Shown here in pieces: positions 46,794 through 57,694 of a stretch of 64,000 bases of DNA; positions within the stretch are counted from its first letter, which is position 1; each line of letters begins with the position of its first letter. The position numbers and the translations under genes were made by a program. Origin of the DNA: Anthostomella pinea (taxonomy: Eukaryota > Ascomycota > Sordariomycetes > Xylariales > Xylariaceae). Location of the stretch: assembly GCA_963556695.1 (NCBI GenBank), contig CAUWAG010000020.1, positions 3,968,001 to 4,032,000 of the forward strand, written 5' to 3'. The notes beneath the pieces are model-generated. The model made no database searches. It was not told where the DNA came from and saw only the letters and a list, made by a program, of their open reading frames with translations.

Positions 46794-49723
46794 ATGGCGC
46801 CTCCTTCGCAGCAGTCAGCAGTGATACCCGTTATTCCACTAGCCAAGAGTACCGTGCTCTTCCCCGGCTCCGTCCTCCGAATACCCGTTTCCTCGAGCCG
46901 ATCCGACATTCCTGCCCTGATCTCAAACGTCTACACGCGCGCATCCGAAGGCTCGAGGCGAGTCGACCAGATCCCCGTCGTCTGCGTACCCCTGAGCTCG
47001 CCGCTTCTAAGCAGAAAAGGCCAGCTTCTGTTGGAGGACGACCCCGACAAGTACAAGGAGCTGCTAGAGGCGAGCAGTAAGAACATCAGGAAGGATCGCT
47101 TATACAACTACGGAGTGACGGCCAAGATAACCGGCATTCAAGGGCAAAATGGGGCCGAGTTCAATCTGCTCGTGCAGGGAATATCGCGCGTCTCCATCGA
47201 GAGGGTCACTCAGGAGCAACCCTTCCTCGAAGCCAAGGTCATACCCTACACCGATGTGGTCGGAATCCGCGAACTGCAGAGCTCCGAGTATCAAGAGCTC
47301 TTCGGCACCATGAAGCGGCTTGCTCGAGAGCTCGTCTCATATCTTCGCGTGTCGGCATTTCTGCTGGCCAGCGGTACAGCCGGCCTGAACCCTCTACTCT
47401 CTAGGCGCCTTGAGCAGTTCATTGCCAAAAAGCAGGCGAACGAGGGTGGTATGCTGGCCGATTTCATGATGAACGTCGTCGAAGCATCCTACGAAGAGAA
47501 GCTCCGGGTGCTGGCTGCGGTGGACGTCATGGACCGGATGCAGAAGGTCATTGACTTGCTGGAACGCCAGGTGGATGAGATCAAGGGCAATATCAAAGTA
47601 ACTACCGTTCACAGCACGTCGATACCTATTCACATCGACCCCGAAGACATGGAAAAGATGAGCAAGCGAAATGTCAAGAAAATGCAGATCCCAGGGGCCC
47701 CAGCTGGCTTCAGCATCAGTAATATGTTTGGGAGCGGTCAAGGTGGTCAGGGAGACCAGCAAGAATCGGATGAGTTGCAGGAGCTGGAGAAGAAGATTGA
47801 GGCTGCGAAGCTGCCTTCTGACGCTGCCAAGGTCGCCGAACGTGAACTCAAGCGGCTGAAGCAGATGATGCCTGCTCAGGCTGAGTACCAAGTTGTGAGG
47901 ACTTACCTCGAGACTCTGGCAGAGATTCCGTGGTCTGTGGTCACTGATGACCCTATTGGCGCCGGGACTCTGGAAAAGGCAAGGAAACAGCTTGATGACG
48001 ACCATTACGGAATAGAGAAAGTCAAGAAGCGGCTGCTCTCCTACTTGACTATCGTCAGGCTGATGCAGACGGCGAATCAGGCTGTAGATGTGCAGGTTAA
48101 GCAGGCTGAGCAAGAAACAGCTGATTTGGAGTCAAGTAAGAGCACCGCCAAGGATGACTCGCTCCTTGATGCCGACCTGGAGGAGAAGATCAAGGCAAGC
48201 GGCCTCAAAGTTCAGATGCTAAGAGGCAAGCGAAGAGGCGAGAAGGCACCCATTCTGTTACTCGTTGGGCCACCCGGTGTAGGCAAAACCAGCATAGCCC
48301 GGTCCATCGCCTCAGCTCTGGGTCGGAAGTTCCACCGAATATCTCTTGGGGGCATCAGAGACGAAGCCGAAATCCGAGGACACCGGAGAACGTACGTTGC
48401 TGCGATGCCTGGTACGATCGTGCAGGGTCTGAAGAAAGTGGGAGTAGCAAATCCGGTTTTCTTGTTGGACGAGATCGACAAGCTGGGCATGTCGAATCAT
48501 AATGGTGATCCATCGGCAGCGATGCTCGAGGTCTTGGACCCCGAACAGAACCATGCTTTCACCGACCATTACGTAAATACCCCAATCGATCTGAGCAAGG
48601 TACTCTTCATCGCCACTGCAAACAGCCTGGATACCATTCCTGGGCCTCTACTGGACCGCATGGAGACTCTCGAATTCTCCGGCTATACGACGCTTGAGAA
48701 GCGACATATCGCCCTACAGCACCTTGTACCCAAACAGATTCGGGTGAATGGTTTGACAGAGGATCAGATCCAGTTCAACGAAGAAGTGGTGTCCAAGATC
48801 ATCGAGTCGTACACTCGTGAGTCAGGGGTTCGCAATTTGGAGCGAGAGATTGGGTCCGTCTGTCGTGCAAAAGCCGTCGAGTTTGTAGAGGCGAACGATC
48901 GTGGCAAACCTGAGACATACCGCACAAATTTGACAGTTGAGGACCTCGAGTCGATTCTAGGCATCGAGAAATTCGAGGACGAGATTGCAGAGAAAAACAA
49001 CCAACCAGGGATTGTAACGGGCCTGGTCGCCTATAGCTCAGGTGGCAACGGCGGTATCCTGTTTATTGAGGTTCTCGATATGCCGGGCGACGGAAGCGTT
49101 GAACTCACGGGAAACCTTGGCGACGTCCTCAAGGAAAGCGTCAAGGTGGCCAGGAGCTGGGTGCGGAACCACGCCTATGAGCTAGGTCTGACTTCGGAGC
49201 CGACGGAGAATATCATGAAGAACCGTAGCCTACACGTCCATTGCCCGTCCGGAGCTATCCCTAAGGACGGCCCGTCGAGTGGTATGGCTCAGGCCATTGC
49301 CCTTATTTCGCTCCTCTCGGGACGATCTGTCTCACCGACAATGGCTATGACAGTGAGTGCGAAGTCTCAGACATTAGCCGACGAAACACTGACACATTCA
49401 ACAGGGAGAATTCCAGCTCTCTGGCCACGTAAAGAGGGTTGGCGGGATCAAAGAGAAACTGATAGGGGCATACCGTGCAGGTGTCAAGACAGTACTTCTG
49501 CCGGCGCAAAACGAGAAGGATGCCAGAGAAGTGCCCGCTGAAGTGAGCAACGGTCTGAACATCATATACGTCAGGTAAGTTCTAATGTCACTGTTGCGTG
49601 CCCTTCATTCAGCATTTGACTGACAATAACCCCCATAGCCACATCTGGGAAGCCATGCGCCATGTCTGGCCTGAAGCGCAGTGGCCAGTTGAGACGAGTT
49701 TCCCACTTCAGTCTCGCTTATAG
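46794..49723 (+). CDS. pln: Peroxisomal Lon protease homologue 2
   Basis: ATP-dependent AAA+ serine protease of the peroxisome matrix, acting in protein quality control. Exons are 46794-49352, 49405-49574 and 49639-49723, giving 937 residues. The N-terminal substrate domain starts [20 protein letters not shown], without a mitochondrial presequence. Walker A GPPGVGKT is at 492-499 and Walker B FLLDEIDK follows. The protease domain has [11 protein letters not shown] with catalytic Ser828, and GGIKEK with catalytic Lys871 restored by splicing intron 1 (52 bp); the 43-residue spacing equals that of bacterial Lon. After the second intron (64 bp) the protein ends in Ser-Arg-Leu, a good PTS1 signal. 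This separates it from mitochondrial Pim1. Confidence 0.96.
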
Positions 49724-50440
49724 GAGGCCCTTGAATCCTGAATTCCCAATTGACATAGCGCGGCGTTCACACGGTATTTCTCGGTTCAAGCACAGAACCA
49801 GGCGTTCTTTACATATGAGCTCGTTGGCAAGAGCACACCTGAGTATGGTTACCCCGTTACGTGGAATACGGCGTTGATACTCCAGTAGGATGTACAAAAT
49901 AGAACATAAACTCCCAACCGACTGTTCCAGCTGGCCCGCCGAAGTGCTTTCAAGCCTGGAGTACTCTGAAATTCTCTCGTAGTCCTATCAGCACGCATTT
50001 GACTACCTACCCAGTCGAGACTTAGTCTACCGAATTGATCACAGGAAGTAATCATACGATGGACGGTACCGAGAAAACGTTACTCGGGTCTTTTGCTTGT
50101 GCCCCCGTCCACCTCATCGGGTTACCAAGGACAGGGCAGTGAGTACCAGATTGCCATCGCCGTGCCACCCTGACACAACGTCATAACGTCACAACATTAC
50201 ACAAAACCCACACATTGCAACGCAACGCACGCACCTTTCCCCTTCCTCTCTCGTTCGTGGACGCGGACGCGGACGCCGGAAGAAGCGAGTCGGGGCGCCA
50301 ACTGACTGGTTGGTTCCTGCAGATAACCCCCCGAACGAAGAACCACTCCGTTTTTGCGACTTGTTGCTTGTTGCCTGCAGCCTGCCTCGCGAACCAGCAG
50401 TCTGGGAGCGTCGCAACGCAGCAGCTTGTATGTATGTAAC

Positions 50441-50475
50441 ACGCAACGCAGGGCAACGCAACGCAACGCAACGCA
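50441..50475. repeat. (ACGCA)n short tandem repeat
   Basis: About seven copies of a 5-bp ACGCA unit with one GGG interruption, directly after TGTATGTATGTAAC. Confidence 0.85.
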
Positions 50476-50600
50476 GAGAAGGATTATCTGTTGTTATAAT
50501 TCCCGCGTGAGACAGAGATTCCCTCCACCCACCCTTCCCCTCGTCATTTGTGTGTGACGGTGGGTGCATCTGCTCCATTTTCCTTGCTTGGGGTTAGGGA

Positions 50601-50635
50601 TGTATGTTGTATGTTGTGTGTTGTATGTTGTATGG
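50601..50635. repeat. TGTATGT-type simple repeat
   Basis: Repeated TGTATGT/TGTGTGT units separated by TG. It is preceded by a single GGGTTAGGG at about 50,591, which is not a telomere array. Confidence 0.8.
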
Positions 50636-50966
50636 ACACTGGATTTTGTATGCGCTGTGCTAAAGCTGGATCGGTGGTGATGGGGCCAGTGGTTGGTGTG
50701 TGTGTGTTGGTATGCTCATATGCATTGCTACCCGGGTAGGTGGTCATGTAAGGTAGTTTTTCTTTCTTTACTGTGGCACGGGCTAGGTACCTAGCTTCTC
50801 CTTGCTGTCGCACGAGCTTGGTAGCTCCTGGTAACTCTTCTTCCTGTGGTACGAGCAGGGCAGACCGGACGGACTGAAGCAGGCCTCCGGCTGGTCGTCT
50901 CTTCCTCTCCTCCTCCTGGTTGAGAGATGGTCTTTTCTTCTATGGTACCTACATACCTACCTAAGC

Positions 50967-51716
50967 ATGCAGGGTCAAGTTCATCAGTTTGGACCTAAGG
51001 ATCAAGGCTCCGAGTTCAACGAGAAAAGTACTCCACCCCAGGTGTCACGAACAAACCCGACCGATTGTGCTGCGAGCGGGCGGGCGGGCGGCTGCCAAGC
51101 AAGGAAGGAAGGTAACGGGCATAGGAGATTCTATCTCTTCGTTCCCAGGGGAAGGGGTGGTGGGAATCGGAAAGAGGTCGGAAAGGGGTTAGAACGGGGG
51201 AGGGTGACCGAATACAGTCACAGAGGTCAGGTCGATTGCCCTTTTCAGACACGCCGCAACACGACATTGGACTGTTGTTGCTCTACTCCGCACGTATGCC
51301 GGACTGGCTGTGCGATGCTATGGTCCGGTTCAACTCCAGCACAGTACAGCTCGACGCGATACGACACACAGCCGGATCGAGTCGAGTCAAGCCTCACGGA
51401 GCCCTCACAGTGCCTCCTCCTTTGCGTCGTGCTCTCGGGTCCGGCAGATGGACACTGGATAAGGTACGCTGGCGCTGTGATAGGTTGCCTCAGCTTGAAA
51501 CGGCGCGCTGGTACAGGTGCCCTGTGCACGGCGACGTCTTGGTGCAGCGTATGTACTTGGGTATGGAGTACAGGTGCAGATACAGGTGCACATATCGTGC
51601 TTATGTACCCCTATCACCAGATAGGGGGGTTGGTTGGTGGGTATGCACGACATCCGTGTGCGTACGATGATTGTACACAGTATGTATGTTTGTATCCTCC
51701 GCAAAGGTCTACGTAG
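50967..51716 (+). CDS. Unrecognised open frame, 249 codons
   Basis: A long uninterrupted frame from an ATG, in the gene-poor right end. The product is rich in Arg, Cys and Gly with no signal peptide, no clear helix pattern and no domain I know. It overlaps open frames in other phases. The composition looks more like chance in a GC-moderate stretch than a folded protein, so it is given only because of its length. Confidence 0.1.
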   Translation: MQGQVHQFGPKDQGSEFNEKSTPPQVSRTNPTDCAASGRAGGCQARKEGNGHRRFYLFVPRGRGGGNRKEVGKGLERGRVTEYSHRGQVDCPFQTRRNTTLDCCCSTPHVCRTGCAMLWSGSTPAQYSSTRYDTQPDRVESSLTEPSQCLLLCVVLSGPADGHWIRYAGAVIGCLSLKRRAGTGALCTATSWCSVCTWVWSTGADTGAHIVLMYPYHQIGGLVGGYARHPCAYDDCTQYVCLYPPQRST

Positions 51717-52625
51717 ATATCTAGGTAGATGGTGGCTTGCAGACAGATAGACAAGCAGGATCACATGATGGAAAGGGAGCCCAGGAACCCTTCCGACTGA
51801 CTACCCCCAGCCCAGCTGACCTGAGCTGAACTGTCTCCTTCGTATGCAGACAGGGCCTTACCCATCCTCACACCCTGCAGGGATGATGCCCTTGAGTGAA
51901 CTCCTCCGCGCCGTGTAACCAACCGGCTGATTAGAGGCAGCTAGCCAGCGGCTATCCAGATGGTCGGTAGCCGCGAAGCTTTTCTCTCCTGCTGTGCCCT
52001 CCGGTCGGGCCCTACTAAGTTACAGACCGAGGTACATACCCTAGGTATTTATCCTGTGCTCACTCACGTCTGAAAACATGGGATAGGGGACCCTTTTCTC
52101 TTACGGCCGTTGCGAGGCAGCGCTCGTGTCCCGTTTTGTGTCCTCTGCGTCGGGTTCCTTGTATCGTACGTACCTTGATACAAACAGGTATACATGCTCG
52201 CACTCGCTTTCGCATCCGGGGCTGTAATGTCCTTGCCCTTGTGTCTGTACTCGCACTTGCACCTGTACAATGCGCACAGCAGCGCAGAAATCCATACGTA
52301 TACAGACACACAAGAGAGGTTCGAAAAAGAGCACATAGGGTCGTGGATACACGGCGAAGAGATCAGGTGACGTTCCTGGTTCACATACATGCATACCTCC
52401 TGGTACGCATGTAAGCAAGGAGCAAGGAGCAGGGAGCGGGATCGGGAGCTCGCTTGGCTTTTTGTTCCTTGTGTCTCTGTGTCCCCGTGTCCGAGACGTT
52501 ACCACTCGGAGGTTTTTCTCTGCGCTGCTGGCGTTGCTTGTCGTCGGGTAGGAGGAATAACTTAGACGAGATGTCTCGGGACCTGACCTCGCTTGCTTTC
52601 TGCAGCGGCGTGATCCCTGGATCTT

Positions 52626-52653
52626 AGACCTCTGACCTCTGACCTCTGACCTG
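52626..52653. repeat. GACCTCT 7-bp tandem repeat
   Basis: About four head-to-tail copies of a GACCTCT unit, the last one incomplete. Confidence 0.85.
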
Positions 52654-53098
52654 ATACGTGGTGGCAAGCACTTGATACCTACTCTGATGCATACACAACG
52701 TCTGTCCATCAGTCTGACGCGATGAACCGATGCACCAGATCAAGTTACACTCACTACGTTCACAGACTGATATGGACACTCTGACGGTAGGAGTAGTAGA
52801 CCAGTGTCGGACGCTCATGTAGACTCCGACCCAAATGTCCGCCCAGGGCTGTGCCTAAGCGGTTGTGGTAGTGCTTAGGCATAGGCACTCATCGTTGCTG
52901 TCTCAGTAATGAGGTCATCCTCACTAGATCCCAACGCCATGCCAGGCAGCCGGACGCGAACGACAACGGGTCCTTCGTGTTTATGCAACCGGGTTCCCGG
53001 TACCCGGTACGTACCCAGCCCCCCAAAAGCCTCGGACGTCTGGGACCTGCGTTGGCCTGTCGGTGTTGTTGACTGGGAGTGATCGGATTCGGCTATTC

Positions 53099-53137
53099 TG
53101 TATGTATGTATGTCTGTCAGTCAGTCAGTCTGTCTGA
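53099..53137. repeat. TGTA/GTCA/GTCT tetranucleotide repeats
   Basis: Adjacent short runs of TGTA, then CAGT, then CTGT units form one compound microsatellite. Confidence 0.8.
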
Positions 53138-55857
53138 GCGCCACATACAAGCCCCTGAACCCAGACACGCAAGTCTTACCGAGAGAGAGACAATTTTCGC
53201 GTCGTTGTAGTTATCTTCCGATGGCGCATCACCTCCCCATCCCCAGACAAGCGTGAGGAGCCTCCGCTGCGCCACGTCGGGTGCTTGCAGCCCCTTTTCC
53301 CGGGGCAGCAGGGAGGGAAGGCCTTTCTTTGCCTTGCATGGTCCAACGTAGCGTAGCGTCCTTCTGTTGAGCGAGTATCTCGCCTGCCTGTTCAAACTCG
53401 GCTGCTCCGGCTGCAAATAAATAGGACCCTCAGCCTCGTAAAACCGTCGGAGAGACATGCATTGTGTAGACAGGAAAAGAGCCGCGAATTCAACCAGTTC
53501 AGCTGTCGAAACGGCCCCGGGTTAGGGTAGTGTAGATACCTACCTAGACAGCTCGGAAGGGACTTACCTCCCTTCTGATATCGGGGACTCGGGAGGCAGT
53601 CAGATCATGAACCACGTCCGAGGCCCGGAACATCCAGGCACAGAGACGACACGCGTATGAGGCTCGAGCATGCTCTCGTTCACGTTGGCAAGCGGGTGAC
53701 ACGTGATGTCCACTTAACTGAAAGGCCAAGGGCCAATTCGCTGGTCATGGGTGTTATGTTCATCCCCTGACGGCGGGCATGACGTTGGGATTCGTAATAC
53801 AGACGACGGGCTTGGGTATACCGATATGACACGACCGCTATATCCTGCATCCATCGACGGACGATCCGGGAGTGTTTTATATTTACTTCATGCCATCTTA
53901 TACAAGCACTTTTTCTCTCGGCGACAATCACCGAGATCAGGCATAGCCAGACAAGCTACCAGATATCTTGTCTACCTACCCAACCCCAGTCGAGGCTAAT
54001 TTCGACAGTGACATGAGAACCAAGGTATCCCTCACGAGCTGCAAGGCAAACCCACACCAAGCACCTTAAAGCAATCCCAAGCAAGCGGCCGCTATAATTA
54101 CCATCAAGTCGGAAGGCCCAGAGATGCCTCTCGGCTCAGCTGTGCGTAGGATGATAACATCCAGCCCGCGTGCCGCGAAACAGGTCTTGGACGGCTCGGC
54201 TATCTGCGAGTGAGCTCCCCATTCCCTGCGCTGGAACGATCTCGTGTAACGGCTCTCAGATCCGCCGACAAGAGCAAGCGAGATCAAGCCACTGCGACCC
54301 CCAGACTGACGTTCTATCATCACTGTGGCTCGGAGGCCTCGAGGTTGTCGCTCGCACAGGTACGGTGCGCCGCAGAGTTGCTTTGGAGCGTCACGCAACA
54401 CCTGAGGCTAGATCGGAGCACGGCGTGGGATATCGGCACGCCCGCTAGATAGACAGACAACCCTCAGCTGTCGCACTGACACACAAACGCACGGCTTCAG
54501 CATCATGAGCCCAGCCACCGCAAATCCAAGCGGGTAACACGAGTCATGAACATGCCAAAGACCCTGGATCCGGGTAGATACTTACCAAGTAGGATACACG
54601 CCTGAGACTCGACGGGTTATCACCATAGCTCGCGGGCTAGAAATTTCCAAATAGAGCATCGCGGGATCAAGCTTGAGAAGAAGAAGCTCTACGATCGATG
54701 CTAGTAGTAGCAATAGGGAGCTCTAATAGCGCAATAGTCCGCGTACGAGGAGCTGGAAGGATCTCGACCCGCGACCGGCTGGGTGGGCCGCCGTCACGAG
54801 GCTTGGCCATTGTCTGTGTCCCGATAGTGTCGGAGGCCTACCTCCTCTATCGTCGTTAGTAGAGCCGAAGTGGACGGGGCGGACCAGCTTTCGTCGGCTG
54901 GGAATCCGAAGTGGCCACGGGACGAATCCTCCAGGCCGGCCTCGTATTTGACCATTAGCCTCAAGTCTGTCGGTCTGTCGAGTGTCGACTTTGCCTCTCT
55001 GGTCAAGGCGGGATCGGGACTATCTTTCCTAGTTTCTGAATAAGGTCTCTGTCATGATTTTTAGTGAGCATAGCCCGCGACGGGGCGGGCCCAGGAGCAT
55101 TTTCCCGCTACCCGTGTGGAGATCCAATATCCCCGATCCGTCCGGATTTGGCATGCAGCATGTTCGTGCGGCCTGCCGGTAACACTGGTTGGGTTCGTGC
55201 GCTTGCAGGGTCTTTTACACTACGAGAAGCTAGCTTTGGACTTGCCGCTGAGTCGGTGAGAGGCGATGATCGTGATGAAGTTCATGATGCCCGTCGGACG
55301 AATAGTGTCCTCCGGAGGTCATTCGCAGCGGACAGCGCGGTTACGGGAAATACCAGATGGGGCGGTTGGAGTTTTGGGGGGAGCGAGGGCACCGCGTGGC
55401 TGATAAGTTGTCGCCGCTTGGTGCCACGACCAGCATTGCGTACGGTCTGATAAGCCTTTTGCAAGCTGCAGCTGAACGAACATCCCCATTGGGAGTTGTG
55501 CGGCTCATCATGGACATATTAGACGTTGAGGAAAAGGCTGACGCAGCTTTCATCAGTGCAACCTTGGTTTATTAGATTGACGATACCAGCCGGCCCGGAT
55601 TCCTGGTAAAGCCGGTGCCATCGTCTTGAAAAGAAAGTCCGCCTGCGTGCAGTAATTACCGAACGCCTCCTTTCGATGACAGATGTGGCTTCAACTGGTC
55701 GCCGTACCACGTGTGCATGGAACTTGCCATCACTAGACTCTAGCCATCATAGATTGTGCGCCTTCTCAAGCCTTGCCTAGAAGCGGTATGAAGAATAGTG
55801 AGGTCCTGTGGGTATAGTCATTGTTGCCGGCGACATAGGGTGCTTCTCGGACTGAGC

Positions 55858-56190
55858 CTAAATGCAACTAGCGCCCAGCCCAAAGAATATCATGAATGCG
55901 AACCCAATCGCCAGTCTTGTCTGAATGGATAACCACACCGTTTGTCCACGGCCTTGGTTGGGAAATTCGATATATCGGCGGGCGGGCCGGAAATATGGGT
56001 CTAGACCTATGATATACTCTCTAGTGTCGTTCGTCGCGATAAAGTACCAAGTCTGGCCCGTCCAACTTGGGCACTCAAGCCCCTCCTGGGGTGGAAGTAT
56101 TTGCGAGGCACCGGACGAGAACAACACCGACCAGACGGCGCGGGCAGAAGAGAGCTTGATTTCCTGGGATACAGCGTGGTTCGGCGGCGC
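55858..56190 (-). CDS. Possible 3' exon of an unknown small membrane-tailed protein
   Basis: The minus frame from about 56,160 down to the stop at 55,858 has protein-like composition. It includes QEGLECPSWTGQTWYFIATN, then REYIIGLDPYFRPARRYIEF and a hydrophobic C-terminal segment LAIGFAFMIFFGLGASCI that could be a membrane tail. The frame may begin after a CCCAG acceptor near 56,165, but no matching donor or first exon could be fixed. No family recognised. It could be a real orphan gene or a relic. Confidence 0.2.
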   Translation of the reverse strand, partial: APPNHAVSQEIKLSSARAVWSVLFSSGASQILPPQEGLECPSWTGQTWYFIATNDTREYIIGLDPYFRPARRYIEFPNQGRGQTVWLSIQTRLAIGFAFMIFFGLGASCI

Positions 56191-56806
56191 TCCTGTAATC
56201 TGTCCTGGAGTCTGACATGTCGCTGCTGGGTTTCATGACGCCGAATGCGACGCTGCACATCTGAGACGGCAGCAAACCGATCGTACTAAACCTTTCTGCG
56301 CTAGAGCAGAGCGGGTAGCCATGTGTTTGGGATTTGGACTTGTGATCGTGCGTGGATAGTGCGGTTCGCTATAGGCAAGGCCGCTGCGATATAGAGCTGG
56401 GAACGGGCTGGGATTACGACACACGATTCCCAACGGCGAGTGTTGCAATGAGGCGGCTGGGTCGATCAGGACTGCGACTGCAGTGGCACCCCGTGGCTTG
56501 TGATACGACTTTGGCAAGCTTCGGCTGTAGCAGCACCGCGGGCGGAAGCTAGCCAGACGGTGAGTCGGTGAGTCGGTGACGGCGATCAACCTCCGGGAGC
56601 GACGTCGTCTGTCGCCCTGGTGGAATCTTCCCTCAGGGCTCGACAGTACTTTACTCCCCATCAGCCCGAGTGTGATCAATTATTAGCCTCATCCAACGGT
56701 CTGGCCACCGCTGATAGATGGTGCAGGCTTCCATGGGCATGGGAACCGAAATTGGACCCTGCCGAGGAAAATCTCCGTATGGCTGGAATATTTGCCCGGC
56801 GGCATT

Positions 56807-57694
56807 TTAAGCATGAATCTCGAGATTGTTCTCAGGGAGATGACTATTGATCGCGTGCGACAGTATCGTTCGAGGCCACATCATGGTCCGGGCGCATTGA
56901 AATATCCCGAATAGACGAGATGAGTTGCCTCTTTTCGCTCCGCCATGCATGCCCTGTATCTGGATTCCCACGATTCGCCCATGTGCCGACTTGATATTCA
57001 TATGATCAGTGCCATCCATCCCACCCAACACATAAGGTTGGTGTGATAATGTGACTGGACCGGGATATTTGGTCGTCCCGAATATCTTGGTCCTGTATTT
57101 GAGTTTCTCCGCGAAGGGGTAGGGAAATCCCCTGATCATCATATTCCGCTGTCTTAGCAAGAGTCCCCAGTAACTCCATATCAGGGACCTGCGGCTGTTG
57201 TACGAGCCTTGAAAGCGTATTTTGCAGAAGACAAGCAGATTTCTCGATGGTACCTGGAGATGAGGCAGTTGACGTATGTAGGGTACTCTGATTGAAGTAT
57301 GCAGCCAAGCCCGAGATGCAGGCAGATGCTGCAGTACAAAGGCGGGTGTTGACGAAAGCTGAGTGAAGCCCGGTATTGCTCAACTCCCAGGTCTCTGTAC
57401 TGGGACTGGACACAGCAGCTACTGCTACCGTACCTCGAGCTCGTCGTACGCTAATAACACCGTGTGATGGTATTGCCAATCGTAGACTTCAGGGTTGCTA
57501 CCGGTAGATAAGTGACGAGAGAGGTACGTCCATAGTACATAGTATACTACTAGAGAATCAAGCCCCGCTGTAGCTGCAGGCTTTCGAGGAAAACATGGTG
57601 GCCAGGATCTCCCGGCCCTTGCACATGTCAAAGCTTTCGTACTAGCCGATGCCCCCGTATTCGCCTTGATATTCCCACCAGTCAGTCTGGTCAA
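56807..57694 (-). CDS. Possible unknown multi-exon gene or relic
   Basis: Three overlapping minus-strand frames look partly protein-like: VYDWQYHHTVLLAYDELE just before a GTACGG donor-like string (57,425-57,694), then ACISGLAAYFNQ, EKSACLLQNTLSRLVQQPQV and DMELLGTLAKTAEYDDQGIS (57,006-57,479), and a third frame at 56,807-57,160. No set of introns that I tried joins them cleanly. Family unknown. Confidence 0.2.

Noticed and set aside
50588..50600. GGGTTAGGG string as a telomere end
   Set aside because: Only one and a half units, no array; telomeres carry many head-to-tail copies.
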